DNA from: Trichoplax adhaerens
Taxonomy: Eukaryota > Placozoa > Uniplacotomia > Trichoplacea > Trichoplacidae
Reading direction: 5' to 3'
NCBI RefSeq assembly: GCF_000150275.1
Contig: NW_002060946.1
Span: forward strand, 7,850,011-7,914,010
DNA length: 64,000 bases
Of this stretch, positions 37,784-50,750 are shown piece after piece. How positions within the stretch are numbered: position 1 is the stretch's first letter; every line of letters begins with the position of its first letter. A model generated the notes under the pieces. It made no database searches. It saw only the letters and a program-made list of their open reading frames with translations, and was not told where the DNA came from. Position numbers and translations under genes: made by a program.

Positions 37784-40700
37784 TTATATATGTGCGTAAT
37801 CTATCGTACTTATTTTGCTTTTAAAACTCTTGATATTACCCAGCTAAGTTAATTCCAGCATTTAGGGATAATAATAAAAGTCTCCTGATACTGAGCCAAA
37901 AATTCAATCATTCTTTTAAAATTCATCACAAAACTTGATACCATAAAGAGTAAGATCAAAAAGTGATTATCACTTCGCATAAGAAAGTATAAAATTATTA
38001 AGCTGTTCTTTTAATCATTTTTCATGATATTTTGATGTCAATAGCCTATTATATTTATTATCGTATGTAAATTATTTCTTGGAAACCTATAAAGCGATTA
38101 TAAACAATTATGGTCTTCTCCTGATAGCGATAATTATTGACTTTAGCAAATTCAATTAAGCGTTGTTCGCTGAATTATTCTTCTAGTCCAAGAGCGTAAT
38201 AATTTCCAGGACGATTTATATAAGTTACATTTGTAAATCTGTCTTTTACAATAATAATTATTTATATTTACCTACTTTTCAATACTTTAAATCTTCTAAA
38301 CCTTTTCGTCTTAATCTAAAGTTTTTACAGCATACATATTGCTGAAATTTTTAATACCCAATACGTTAGTAAATACCCGTATATTATTGTAGTGCAGTGT
38401 TATGGTTCTAATTCCTCTTTGGCTTTCTTTATTATTATGCTGGTTTTTAGTCTTTCGAATAGGCTATAATTACTAAATACCATTGTCATAACATCTCCAC
38501 TCTTAAACTTAACATTATATTGGTAATGAATGTATGGGTTTTTAACCCTACTTTATTAACATATACAGTTCTATACTACATAGTATTCGTGATAGTCTTA
38601 TTGGTCATCATGTATAAATGATAACTATCAATGAAACGAAAAAAATATAAGGATTTGTATATTCTTTTAAATTTATGAGCTTACAATATAGTTGCAGTGG
38701 TCTAATGAACATTGCACAATACTACGAAACTTTATAGAAAAAGAAGTATCCCTACATTAATTTATTTGTAAGTTGCGTTAAAGGTGATGATAGTATCATT
38801 ATTCCCTAATAAAGATATGAAAGTTTGCCATATTTCTGATAATCTATTTTAATGTATATAATGTAAGCTCTTCTTTTGGATTCGAATATAATAATTACGT
38901 GATCATGTTATTAGACTGTTATTAAATATGAAGTACCATATTTAATATGAAATTAGAGATGGCTGGGATATATCAATACGTAGAAGATATCAGACAATCT
39001 TAATTTGAAATTGAATAATCAGCTAACGAAAACATTAACACTTCAGAATATATTTGGTAATATCTCAACGAAGAATTTTCAGAAAATTAAGTAAAAGTCT
39101 ATAAAAATAAACTTTAGTCATGTGTGATAAAGAATACTCTAAGCTGTTGTCACAAAACAACTTTCGTGATCGTACCTAAACTAGTCTATCTACTCTTATG
39201 GTTCTCCGACTAACTCCGGAGATCCTCAGTAAGGGAAAACTAACTTATTCCTATACTATTGTAATCGAGTCAAACGATAGGTTTAATATTTTTAATCACA
39301 CGACAGTATAACATTACAGTTATTCTACTATCGTAAATTACTACTAATTATACGCAAGGAGCATCAAGCTCCATAACAGCTGTCTATTGAATTATCAAAG
39401 AATTAAAATCTTAAAGCCTATTTGACGACATCATTATAATTTCGCTTATATAACATATTTTTCTTCCAATAACATAAATATTATCTAAACCATCATAAGA
39501 CTTTTACTTCACACTCTGTATATTTTTAATTAACTAGTATTAACGCTTTAAAAGTGGAAATGTTAAAGCGATTTTACTAGAAGGAGAAATTTAGAATTTC
39601 AGTCTAATCACATATGAAGTCAATATGATTTTCTTGTCTTCCGGTAGTCCAGCTGTACATCATCCATAATGTTTTAGTTAATACGAGCCCATAAAGGTAA
39701 TTCTATAAACTTACTGATATCGAAAGTATTACTAAATACTTTTTGTAGACCTAAAGTAGAGTTATATATATGTTAATTATTTAATAAATGACAATATTAC
39801 CGAAATTCCAGAACCATCAATTGTTAATTGTTTAATTAAACTCCTAAATGCTACACCTATGTAAGGCTCTTATTCGACGAAGAATTATTTGATACCTTTT
39901 AATAACAAATGTCTAATCCTACATCATTAGCTTCAAACTAGCATTATCGTCTATCATAAATTTAGAAAACTCTAGAAATCGAGTAGATTGTACGTATATG
40001 GTTAGCGCATAAAGTAGTGCATAATTATGTGAATGTTTCTCAATTCGAAATAATTTTATTTAACAAAAATGACAAAACCAATTAAAGCATACGATGCCGC
40101 AATTCTTCTTTGTCTTAAAAATTAATTAAGAACGAAATTACCGATTGTTACAGATCTAAATTTGTAATAAGGAAAAGTAGAACTATTATAGATTTTAAAT
40201 ATTACGAGCCTACTGTCATGTTTGTCCTTCTCGATATCTACCTACAGTACAACTCTAAATACTGACGATCACCTATTTGTCAGGAGGAAAAGTAAACGCT
40301 ACTAGTCTCTCTTAAATATAATTGAATTCAAGCTTTTATTGAAAACTCATTAAATTTTATAGCAAATCTATATAAACATTAATGATCTGGTTGTCGATAA
40401 TATTATATAATTACGGAGTTATCTTTTAAAATATGTAACATCTTACAGATAAATTGATGTAAACACATTTCTAGATAATTTATTTTATAGAAACGATGTT
40501 ATGACAGCTATGCAAAAGTTACTACACAACAACGATCCACGAATCATTCAGTTACTCTTTGAACATCTAGTCACGATATCCTAAAATAACAAATCAAATA
40601 TTTGTTGGCAGCGTTAGATTAGATTAGAATATGATTTTCATTAGACATCTTTGCTTTGCATTTTATGCTGTAAATGTAGAAGTTAAGAATGAAAAAGGAA

Positions 40701-41927
40701 TTGCAATTTATAAATATGCCTTAAAAATAATAATTTTAACATTTAATACCTAATGATTATTTCCTTTAGACTACAGAATAGGAATAATGTTATAAACAAT
40801 CTAAGATCATGACTTAACTTCCACTAACTGCATCGCAAGTATTAGCTGTATGAGTGATATTAAAGAGCAACAACTATTCTGCTTGCTTTATGTCATAAAT
40901 AGCACAATAGGGTCTACCGATGGTTGAAATAAAGCGGCTCGAATCATAATAACAATAAGCTACAGCACTAGTTTAATTTAAATAGAGGGTATCCTTTATC
41001 TGGACGATATTTAATTCAATATAAGCCTATTTCACAACGCTATAGGACCAATAAGATCTACCGCAAAATGAAAATATTGACTATGAATTCAATATATTAG
41101 AATTCTTGGCTTCTTGATATTGAATAATAGATTAGATTTGATTTATAGCTATTTTATGCTATTTTGTAGTAATTAACGTTGTTCGTCGTAAAATTTAGCC
41201 TACTGTGGCGTCTTTCAATAAAAATAATAATTTTCTAGATGTACCGTATTGCACATGTTTCCCGACGTTAATAATAAATGCTATAATAAACATTAACTGT
41301 TTTATTTTTGGTTATAAACCCTAGATAGTGGTGATAAATAACTCTTGCGACATTTCTGATTAAGATAAATATTCTATGAAAGTTTCCTAATGCAAAATCA
41401 ACTAATGTTTAAATTAACAAATAAATTTCTGGAATCGATATTGCCGCTCCCTTGTGTGCTTATAATGTGAAATAACTTCCTTCGAAAGAGAAACTATGTC
41501 AATTGCACTAAAATATTATAGCCTGCTATCAATATCCAATTGTGTATAAGACAACTGCGATCAAAAAGATATAAATGATTGTTAAACTGATTCTATTGTC
41601 TGTTATTATTTGGAAGCGTATTATGTTTTGCCAATCAGTTAATTTCTACACGTACATGCCACACCGTATATTGCATAATTTATAGTTCATCTTACCGTAT
41701 GCAAATTTACTCAACCTTTCAGAAATTTTTATTACGAAAATTTGCATTTGTATGCAGAATTTCTATTTACAATAAAATGACAAATAAATATTTTAAAAAC
41801 TAACTGATTTATCATCGCTCAGCAATTCCACTCCTCCTCATTCTTAATTAAAATTTCTATATTTTGAATACTATCTATTTTTATTATCAACGAGAAAGCA
41901 TAATATCTCATTAATGTAAAACATAAA
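37784..41927. other. Gene-poor AT-rich desert
   Basis: Over 4 kb without a supportable coding exon. One short dispersed repeat lies at about 39149-39260. Confidence 0.5.
39149..39260 (+). repeat. ~110-bp dispersed repeat, copy 1
   Basis: Matches 63654-63766 at roughly 85-90 percent by eye, from GTCACAAAACAACTTTCGTG to CTTATTCCTATACTA. The first 16 or so bases match the 5' terminus of the ~630-bp element found elsewhere in the window, so this may be a short related or deletion-derived family. No target-site duplication is evident. Confidence 0.75.
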
Positions 41928-44900
41928 ATGGTTAGTAAAAGCGAAAATAGTTATCAAAAGATTGATGACACTCTGTTAACACAAATCATGGCTCTCTTTC
42001 ACCAGCCAGTCGATCCATCTTCTCTTGCTATTACTCGTATCTTTTACGGTATGTACTATTACATTTACTTCGCTAAGTGCTATCATGTAACAATAGATCA
42101 GTATCCTATTTTAAGGCTTTTCGAAATATGTTCGTTGGGCTTTTATAATAAGATTTTCTAACTACCGACAGGATTGTTAATGATGTTTGATATCACGTTA
42201 GAGCGTGGAATGGCGATTATCAATGTAAAATGGGGCAATCCAGATTCTTGTATATTCCCACTATTCGATTTTATAAAACCGTTATCATCAGATTGGATGC
42301 ATATGTTATACTTATCGATGATAATAGCTTCATTTTGCATTTGTATTGGTCTCAAATATCATTTTATGACGACCTGGTTAGCCATTTGCTATTGGTACAT
42401 TATCTTATTAGACAAGACCGCATGGAATAATCATACCTACCTATTGGGCCTATTTGCCCTGTTTTTTTCGGTAACAGACGCGAATCGATGGTGGTACGTA
42501 GCAACTAAGATTATAATTTCAGTGTAGAATATCCTAATAAGCATCAAGAAACCAGAACTTATAAAGCTGCAGCATGGTTGAGCGATACTACTTAGAAATT
42601 AGCAGAACTAGATTGATAATTTTCTAGTAATTCTATACCGATAGAACAATATTTGACAGAATGGCATGCAGCAATGCACAGCGGAATCCTAATTCTATAC
42701 TCAATCGAAAGGTTTAAGCGTTAAAAAAATTACATTAATCATATTTATTGAGCAGCATTTTATAAATGTCCCATAAGTACGATGAATTAATCATAGATAG
42801 CTCATTTCCTTCTTCATACTATTTTCCCAAATTAGTGATTTCACATGAACAAGTAACTCTAACAAAGCGTTAAATGATAAAATAGTGTTTTGTAATCTCT
42901 TGTAATCATAATTGAATCTTGAGCGTACAACAATCGAAAGAATTTAAGTTTTGGAAAGATCAAGTTTATAACATTTATTGAGTAACATTTCAATAATGTA
43001 CCGTACGCGTTAGTAATTAGTCGTAGCTTGGCTAATTCTTCATACTATTTTTCGAGAATCAGTGATTTAGCATAGCCCGAATAAATAACTCCAACAAAGT
43101 ACTAAGTAATACTAAGTGAAATTAGTATTTTTAATCTCTTAGCCAAAAAGGTTGAAATTTCTAACGGAATCTGTTATACCAAGAACTATCAAATATATGT
43201 TTGTAATTTCAGGACTATTACAGTATATTTCAATGGATATTTTTAAAATAAATTGGCCTAAGATTAATAGTACGATCGTGATTTCATTCTCATAACGCTA
43301 TTTCATATCCGGTGTTTAACTTCAGTAACTGTGAATTTAAGAAACTAATGCTAAATGTGGGAGCAATAACTTAGATACTGTAAATATGAATTAAATTTCT
43401 TTGCTTGATTTTAATCTCCAATTCTTTTCGTTAATTTTCGTAGGTCTGTTGACGGACTATTGGATAGAAGTAAATGCAATACAGCTATTCCTCTTTGGCA
43501 ATTGCTTCTATTTCGATTTCAAGTAAGTTTTCCGTATACAATATTTCTAGAAAGATTGACTAACGTAGAGTAAACTATCATAAGAAGGTAATTCATTATA
43601 TAATTATTAATGAAGTATAAGGAGTAAATTACAGAAAAGTAAGTGATAAATTAAGCAGGTTAGATCTGATGTTGTTAGTAGCTAAATTTGTTAAAACACA
43701 TACAGTACAGCTCTCTTTCAGCAAATTGACTCACACTTTTAGACGAAATTTTTACTTTTAAAATAGATTTTTATGGTCTATTTCTACGCGGGCATCAAAA
43801 AATTTCATCCAGATTGGATTTCTGGCCATTCAATGAGATCGTTAGCAACGCATTGGATCTTTTCTCCCTTTCGTACTTTATTGACCATAGAACAAATCAA
43901 CTTACATATTGTCCATCATTGTGGTTTAGCATTCGATTTATTTGAAGGATTTCTACTTTATTTTAATACAACAAGGCCAGTTGGTCTTATCTTAGGCTGT
44001 TATTTTCATTTCACTAATGCTTGGATTTTCCAAATCGGAATATTTCCATACATTATGCTAGCTACTCTACCTATATTTTGCAATCCTGACTGGCCCAAAC
44101 ATTTTGTACGCAAATTACGCGGACACCGGCAAAATTATTTAGTATTAAATCGTTATTTATTTCTATCATACCGCTTCAACAATAGTCTAAATCTTGGCGA
44201 TACGACGATAAATGATGGACTTGAAAATCAGCTCATCAAGAATTATGACTTTACGATGCCTTACTGTTCAAGCAGAAGAAAAAGTTCATTAAGTAAACGA
44301 AATTACATCACATTCCTCTTTTTCAGTCTCTATGCGGTGTTACAACTTTGCCTGCCATTTTCTCATCAAATAACAAAGGTTATAACAACACTAAGACGCC
44401 ACAATTATTATGTTTCCCAGCTAGGGCTGTTTACAGTCTATCAGCTCTTTATTTAGTTTGCCCAATTTTAGAATAGGATTGCTTAACCAATTATGTAGTC
44501 AACATGTAATGCGCAAAATTATATTGCTAGTTAATTATATACTTTATGCTGTAGTAATTTTTCGAATCGATCATCCTTTCGCATAACTTAGGGTTACATC
44601 GCTTGGGATGGACATGGTTTATACGGTTATTCTTGGGATATGATGATTCGTACATGGATCACTCCATATACTAAAATAACTGTAGTAGATAATGCTACTC
44701 AACAATATTATGATTTAAAGCCGAATGTAAGTATAAATTTGTACTATGAAGGTTGGTAAAGTATTAGCAAACAGTTTTTACAAGAGAGGATTGATCAAAA
44801 GCTGCAGTTGGCCCTGAACTGCATTTTATGCATAGAGCAATGCATAATATCAAATATGTGCACAATAAGAAAGTTAGAACCAATACTAGAATTTCCAATG

Positions 44901-46160
44901 TTGGATAAGATATTTTATTCGATTTTAAAATCTCAATAATGTTAAACGATAGTCTCATAGCTGCCTCAAGTACGGTATGATTGAGGGGAAACATTTGGGC
45001 CGAAAAATATAGAGTTCTATTTTTAAGTACATCAGTAATGTAAATAACTTTACACAATCAAATGCAGTACTTACTACTAACAAAATCATGTACTGCAGAC
45101 ATACCATATACGTAGAATATGCAGATGAACCAGTTTCAGTGAGAAGTATTTACTTATGATGTACAGTATAGTATATTAACTTGTTGACTTGTTATATTCC
45201 TGGTCATAAAAGCATGGGTCCGCGCTTGCTATTAGAGAAACAATATTACCATTATTTCCATTCTCACGGATGACGACAAGAAGCACTGACTAGTTTTAAG
45301 TGATCTACTTGTTTACCATATACGATGTGCTGAATATGCAATACGATACGCTGATCATGCAATAAAACTCTTTTTATATAAATCCAAATATTTAGACCTT
45401 TATTCACAATATACCTACGATCAACTTTCGATGGGATTCTCACCCAGACATGATGAAGCAGTATGCCATGTGTATTGCCCGACATGCCAAGAAATTTGGC
45501 GTCAAGAAACCTGCAGTTTATTTTGATATATGGAAATCGCTAAACTATCGATTCCAACAACGGTTAGTCAATTCAAATATTGATTTGGTATCAGCTGAGT
45601 GGTCACCATGGAAAGCGACATCGTGGATCATGCCTCATTTAAATAATTTAACATGGTGGACATCCGAAGAAATCGATATGAAAATGAATTTATTGGATAA
45701 AACTTATAATTCGTCGATAAATTATATTGCTGATTTTCCAGGATTCAATATAAATAAGTTTATACCTGTAGACTATCGCGCTAATGTGACGGTATTACAT
45801 GGACAAATTCAAATTCAATTACATAATTATAAAACTATATTAATGAAAAATCAAAGTTGCCTATTACCTAGTAACTCAACGCATCAAATTACCGTTATTT
45901 CTAATCAACCAGCAGTCTATTATTACCAATATGAAGACATTTCTTTTCAAAATAAGACCACTGTACACAAAGAGCATAAATTAATATTGAAGAAAATACT
46001 AAACGATAGCCAGCGATCGCGTATGCTGATTGAAAATTCTCTATTTCATGCAGTCCATCATTATTTCTATCTTAAGAAACGCGTCTATAACCGAATAATT
46101 ATTAAGACCGTTGCTGCACTAGATAATATATTGCATGAAATTCAATCATTCTTAAGCTAA
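41928..46160 (+). CDS. GGCX: Vitamin K-dependent gamma-glutamyl carboxylase, six exons
   Basis: GGCX is an endoplasmic reticulum membrane enzyme that converts glutamate to gamma-carboxyglutamate in propeptide-bearing secreted proteins while oxidising vitamin K hydroquinone. Six exons join in phase: 41928-42048, 42172-42493, 43444-43522, 43767-44378, 44592-44726 and 45396-46160, giving 677 residues (human 758). Family blocks are in order: HQPVDPSSLAITR near the N terminus, LLDKTAWNNHTYL, DANRWWSVDGLL, AGIKKFHPDW, HWIFSPF, GHGLYGYSWDMM, PDMMKQYA, VYFDIWKSLNYRFQQR and FIADFPG-like (YIADFPG). Lys186 matches the catalytic base, human Lys218. About five hydrophobic membrane segments lie in the first half and a beta-rich lumenal domain in the second. 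The C terminus is about 80 residues shorter than in vertebrates. The first ATG is used. The gene is convergent with the dehydrogenase at 46451-48154. Confidence 0.95.
42718..43142. repeat. Direct duplication (~190 bp) inside GGCX intron 2
   Basis: Two diverged copies, about 42718-42908 and 42955-43142, share an ordered series of words: ATTTATTGAG, TTCTTCATACTATTTT, AGTGATTT, AACTC-AACAAAG and TAATCTCTTA. Both lie within the 950-bp second intron of the carboxylase gene. The divergence suggests an old tandem duplication. Confidence 0.75.
44764..44994 (-). CDS. Possible small single-pass membrane protein nested in a GGCX intron
   Basis: An ATG-initiated 76-codon frame runs antisense inside GGCX intron 5. 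It predicts a short N-terminal segment with one glycosylation sequon (Asn5), a single strongly hydrophobic helix at residues 34-57 (LEILVLVLTFLLCTYLIL core) and a small polar tail with four cysteines around the helix end. Composition is balanced for the region. I do not recognise the family. It could be a real nested micro-protein gene, or chance in an AT-rich intron. Confidence 0.3.
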   Translation of the reverse strand: MFPLNHTVLEAAMRLSFNIIEILKSNKISYPTLEILVLVLTFLLCTYLILCIALCIKCSSGPTAAFDQSSLVKTVC

Positions 46161-46450
46161 TAAGCCTCATCAAAATTTTTTGCTCCATGTAAGGGGAGTA
46201 ACTCAAGTTGCAGCTTGCGCATAACACAATTACAGCATACACACTAGAGGCAAAATGATTAGCATGTATTTTACTAGTATTAGGTAGAACGGACATTATC
46301 ATTTGCTATAAATTTTTATTACATCTCTACGTTTATTGATCCTGAATTTGTCCTTGACAATTACTTTCATATTGAATCTAGCTAAATATTTTTATCGCTT
46401 AGATATAAATGAGAATAAAGCAGCAATTAAAATTATCTATATTATGACAG

Positions 46451-48154
46451 TTATTGCTTACTTATAATGCGCATATTTGGAGTATAATGGCTGGACAATT
46501 TAAGGGAAATCCAATCCGCTAGGCTAGTTGGACAGCAGGACAACAATCGATAAAACATTGTAAAAGGTCCAACATAGTAAAACCTTTTTGGTTTCCTACT
46601 AAGTAAAGCATCTTCTACTGCCTCCACTACCGGACTTAGATCAGTTGGTATTTTCGTACAAAGTTTTTCGATTTTCTCTTCAACTAGTGAAGACAAGAGA
46701 TCAAAGATTATCAGCTCATTTTCGTTCTATGTTTGTAAATTATATTGTTGAAGCTATAGCTCTGTCCTGTGATACTGTAAATTGACGAATTTACTATATC
46801 AAATCACTAAAATTTGTAAATTCAAGATATCAGTTACATCATTTACAATAGTCGTGAGTCTCTATTTTGTAAGCTTTTGGCCGATCTAGACTAATTAAAG
46901 TTGACAATCCATTTCTTGTTCTGATTAACTGGTGGATTAAGCCTACTTTGATGAATAAAGGCTATACAGTGAGTTATTGGATTCTATTGATGATATATAT
47001 GCAGTATATTTGTCTTTATTTGATTTCTTTCATTAAATAGAACAGTGTTTGTTATTTTGCAACTATGAATAAGTATAATTCTATATGCATGTATGTCGGG
47101 TAATAGTAATATTATGATCTCTACTGTAATCACTTTTATATGCATCAATGCGTAACTAGACATCACTGAATGGATCCAGTCTTGAATACTAGTAGAATAT
47201 CCCGTTAGTGATACTTTGCGTAAATAGATTGCTATTCCAATGCGTCCATAAAACTGAGGCTATTTTCGTGGTAGTAAAATATATCTGCATTTTACGCTAC
47301 TAAAGTAATCGTAATTGCGGAATAATATTACTATCGATATTTACTGCTAGAACAACATATGCATCTTACAAGATATCGTAGTCTCTATCAGGTTTAATTC
47401 ATGCAGATTTACCTTGTGCAAGAACCAACTTATAACTCTCTTTGACATCGTCACTAGCATCATTATATCTAGAGCGTGTTGATTCGATCATTCTGTCAGG
47501 GATAGTCATACCAGTTGCAAATCCTGTTGGACAAACACAATGAACTCCGACACCGAAGGGAAGCATTTCCAATCTTAATGCATTGCAGAAAGCCACTACA
47601 CCAAATTTAGAAACAGCATAGGCTCCAAATAATGGCGATGCGTGAATACCAGCTACACTTGCCATATTGACAATTCGACCTCTCTCTTTCTTGATTAAAG
47701 GTAGAAAGTGACAAGTTACGTCAATTAGACCGAATAAATTGACATCAGCAAGTCGACGAAATGTATCAATTTTGAGCCAATCGATAAACGCAGTTTCACA
47801 TAATCCAGCATTATTGACGAGTCCCCATAGTCCTTGCCCTTCTGGTAATTGTGCATTAACTAAATTGACTGCTTGTTGAATTTGTTGGCTATCGGTAACA
47901 TCGAGCTTGAAAGGAATCATACGATCAGCATAGCATTTTAATTGTTGTACTGACTCCTCTTTTAAGCAAGCAGCAAAAACATGAAAACCAAGCTGATGGC
48001 ATCGCTCAGCAAATGCTCTGCCAAATCCACCATCGCATCCAGTAATCAGGACATACTTATCTTGGATATTGCTGACTTGATCCTTTTTACTGAATACGTA
48101 AGCTAAACTAGCAAATAGAAAATTCGTTGCGGCTAAAGTAGTTGTAGCGTCCAT
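46451..48154 (-). CDS. Short-chain dehydrogenase, SDR9C type (retinol / hydroxysteroid dehydrogenase-like), two exons
   Basis: SDR9C enzymes oxidise or reduce retinoids, 17-beta/3-alpha hydroxysteroids or hydroxybutyrate with NAD(P), usually at an endoplasmic reticulum or mitochondrial membrane. Exons 47413-48154 and 46451-46683 join in phase to 324 residues, the usual family length. A hydrophobic N-terminal segment (about 5-21) likely anchors it. The coenzyme site is TGCDGGFG (38-45), close to the TGCDSGFG typical of RDH5, RDH16, HSD17B6 and BDH1. NNAG is at 114-117, Ser166 lies in NMASVAG, and the catalytic YAVSK is at 179-183. The C-terminal exon contains DLSPVVEAVEDALLSRKPKRFYYVG, the family's substrate-side helix and strand. 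The first ATG follows a non-ATG open codon, so 48154 is used. Exact substrate cannot be called. Confidence 0.92.
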
Positions 48155-48989
48155 CAATCAAGCTAACTCGTCGTCGCCAATTGCCGTTTTAATGAATTAA
48201 TAAGTGTACTCACTGATTGTCAACAAACTTGGTTTGGTGGCGTTTAGTTGTTCTAGTTGAAGTTTTAATTTTCACCGTCGTAATCTCTGTTTAATTTTCG
48301 TTGGGATGATATTCTAGATATACGCTTCGATGCACTGAAGAAGCTTCAGAAGGGATTGCTGATAGATAAAATGTGGAGTTGAGTAGCCGATGGGATAAGT
48401 AGTACTAAACCAATCGAGCTCTAAAATGCCAACTGTAAAGTTGAATAGTAAACACGTTGATTAAAAAGTTGCTTGTAACATAGAAGGTAGAGTAGTACCG
48501 CTTCTATCAGCACAGAGACTAATATTAGAAGAGTAATTCTACTTTACAGTATATCAAGTTACAAAGTAGCTTTGCCGGATCGACGAGGGTAGAGTATACC
48601 TACTTTTATATTCACTCCTTCTGCCAAAACCTCGGTCGTGACACGACACCACTGCAGGTAAATTAACAGACAGATCTTTAATAAAATGTAATTAATTTTC
48701 GGGCAGCAATCTCCTTCAACAGAATGGACACCACTTCTGTTACGTATGTTGAGATAAACAGTGGACCCAATAATAGATACTGTACTGTATCTATGATCAG
48801 CAAGAATTAATTACGTCCGTTTCGATAAACAGTGGACGCAAGAATAGATACTGTATCTAGAATGACAATTAATCAGCAAGAATCAGTAGGAAAAGATTGG
48901 CAAGTGAGACACTGCCAAGCATAAAATTCAGTCTCTACGCTAATCGCTTCCAGTTGTGTCAAATACTAATCACTCCCTTCCAATCTAGT
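48155..48989. other. Upstream region of the dehydrogenase with a short direct duplication
   Basis: Contains the presumed promoter of the minus-strand dehydrogenase. Two copies of a ~71-bp unit beginning GATAAACAGTGGAC occur at about 48755 and 48824. No gene is seen. Confidence 0.55.
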
Positions 48990-49868
48990 GCGAAAAATTC
49001 AAGTACAACAGTGGATACAAAGCACACGATAGGAGAAAATCTGGATAATTTCTAGACGAAGCAATCTGGTGTGAAAAATTCGAGTTCAACAGTTGATGCA
49101 AGGCACACTATTGAAGGAAAGCTGGACAATTTCTAGACGAAGCAATCTCGTCTAACAATTCGAGTTCAACAGTTGATGCAAGACACACTATTGAAGGAAA
49201 GCTGGACAATTTCTAGACGAAGCAATCTGGTCTAACAATTCGAGTTCAACAGTTGAAGCAAGGCACACTATTGAAGGAAAGCTGGACAATTTCTAGACGA
49301 AGCAATCTGGTCTAACAATTCGAGTTCAACAGTTGATGCAAGGCACATTATTGAAGGAAAGCCGGATAATTTCTAGACGAAGCAATCTCGTCCAACAATT
49401 CGAGTTCAACAGTTGATGCAAGGCACACTATTGAAGGAAAGCTGGACAGTTTCTAGACGAAGCAATCTGGTCTAAAAATTCGAGTTCAACAGTTGAAGCA
49501 AGACACACTATTGAAGGAAAGCTGGACAATTTCTAGGCGAAGCAATCTGGTCTAAAAATTCGAGTTCAACAGTTGATGCAAGACACACTATTGAAGGAAA
49601 GCTGGACAATTTCTAGACGAAGCAATCTGGTCTAACAATTTGAGTTCAACAGTCGATGCAAGACACACTATTGAAGGAAAGCTGGACGATTTCTAGACGA
49701 AGCAATCTCGTCTAAAAATTCGAGTTCAACAGTCGATGCAAGACACACTATTGAAGGAAAGCTGGACGATTTCTAGACGAAGCAATCTCGTCTAAAAATT
49801 CGAGTTCAACAGTTATTGCAAAACACTTTTGAAGAAAAAGCTGGACAATTTCTGGACGAGGTAATCAG
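48990..49868. repeat. 80-bp minisatellite, about 11 units
   Basis: The word CGAGTTCAAC (or a one-base variant) starts at 49081, 49161, 49241, 49321, 49401, 49481, 49561, 49641, 49721 and 49801, exactly 80 bp apart with no indels. A diverged unit precedes at 49001. Because 80 is not a multiple of three and stops occur in every frame, it is not coding. The units near 49641-49800 are almost identical to each other, indicating a recent duplication at that end. A short CCTT run follows at about 49882-49901. Confidence 0.95.
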
Positions 49869-49984
49869 AGGGCAACAGAGTCCTTCCTTCCTTCCTTCCT
49901 TCATCAGTTGCCGCAACTGCAATATCGACGGATAGTAAATAAGAAGGTACGTCTATACTGTCAGCAATTTGGATGGAAGCTTTT

Positions 49985-50640
49985 CATGTACCGTATGGAT
50001 AATGCAGCAACGTTTGATACACTCTACTGTCTAAAAGTCAAAGAAAAGGGTTCACAACTGGTCAACTTTGTTGTCCAAAATTGGCGTAATAGCAGCATCG
50101 ATTGACAATAAAATAATGAATTTGTGTAGGATAAGAATAGGTAAGATCCATGCTATTAATGATAGGATTTTATACTACTTTAGTAACGAGAAATAATAAA
50201 AAGATATCAGGTCATTTGGAGCATTTTCCTAGTGTAATGTTTCATTCATAGAGTTCGGTATATAGAATAGACTAGCGGTTTATCATTAGATAGTACTACA
50301 TCAGTTTCTATCTGCAAGTCGACATACTATACAAAACTTGCAAGTAGACAATATCTAGTCAACACTCTATACCGAATGATATGAATGGAACATAATACTC
50401 GAAAAATTCCCAAAACCATCTGATATTTGCTCGTTACTTCTCATCACTGCAATATTCTAGAAAATATATCCAAGAGAGTAAAACTTAACTTATTCCTAAG
50501 CAATATAGAGTAATTGTTGAATTTATAATCTGTATGTTAAGACCGCAAATTTTCAACAGCAAAATTGACAAGTTGCAGCCAAGTTTCCTTCCATTTTGGA
50601 CAGTATAGTGTATCAAACATTCATTCATATGCCATATAAT
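49985..50640. repeat. Large imperfect foldback (inverted repeat)
   Basis: The stretch 49985-50310 pairs imperfectly with the reverse complement of about 50325-50640. Matching words include GTTTGATACACT-TACTGTC, CAACTTGTCAATTTTG-like, GATATCAG, TTCATTCATA, TTCGGTATA and TCTGCAAGT near the centre at about 50320. Both arms contain related short open stretches with FDTLYC and QLVNF, so the arms may derive from a duplicated coding fragment. No terminal features of a known transposon were found. Confidence 0.7.
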
Positions 50641-50750
50641 AACTTATCTAACTGGCATCATCATTACTCACTATAGAATAGGTGTGATTAAGCCAGCAGC
50701 TGGCACCACTACTAGCCACAGCTTCCAGTCAAACGGTCAGTAAAAGCAAC

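Noticed and set aside
48990-49868. CRISPR-like array
   Set aside because: Whole 80-bp units repeat with no unique spacers, in an animal genome; it is a minisatellite.
49908-50105. 65-codon plus-strand frame after the minisatellite
   Set aside because: It lies within the foldback and lacks promoter or exon partners; treated as part of the repeat.
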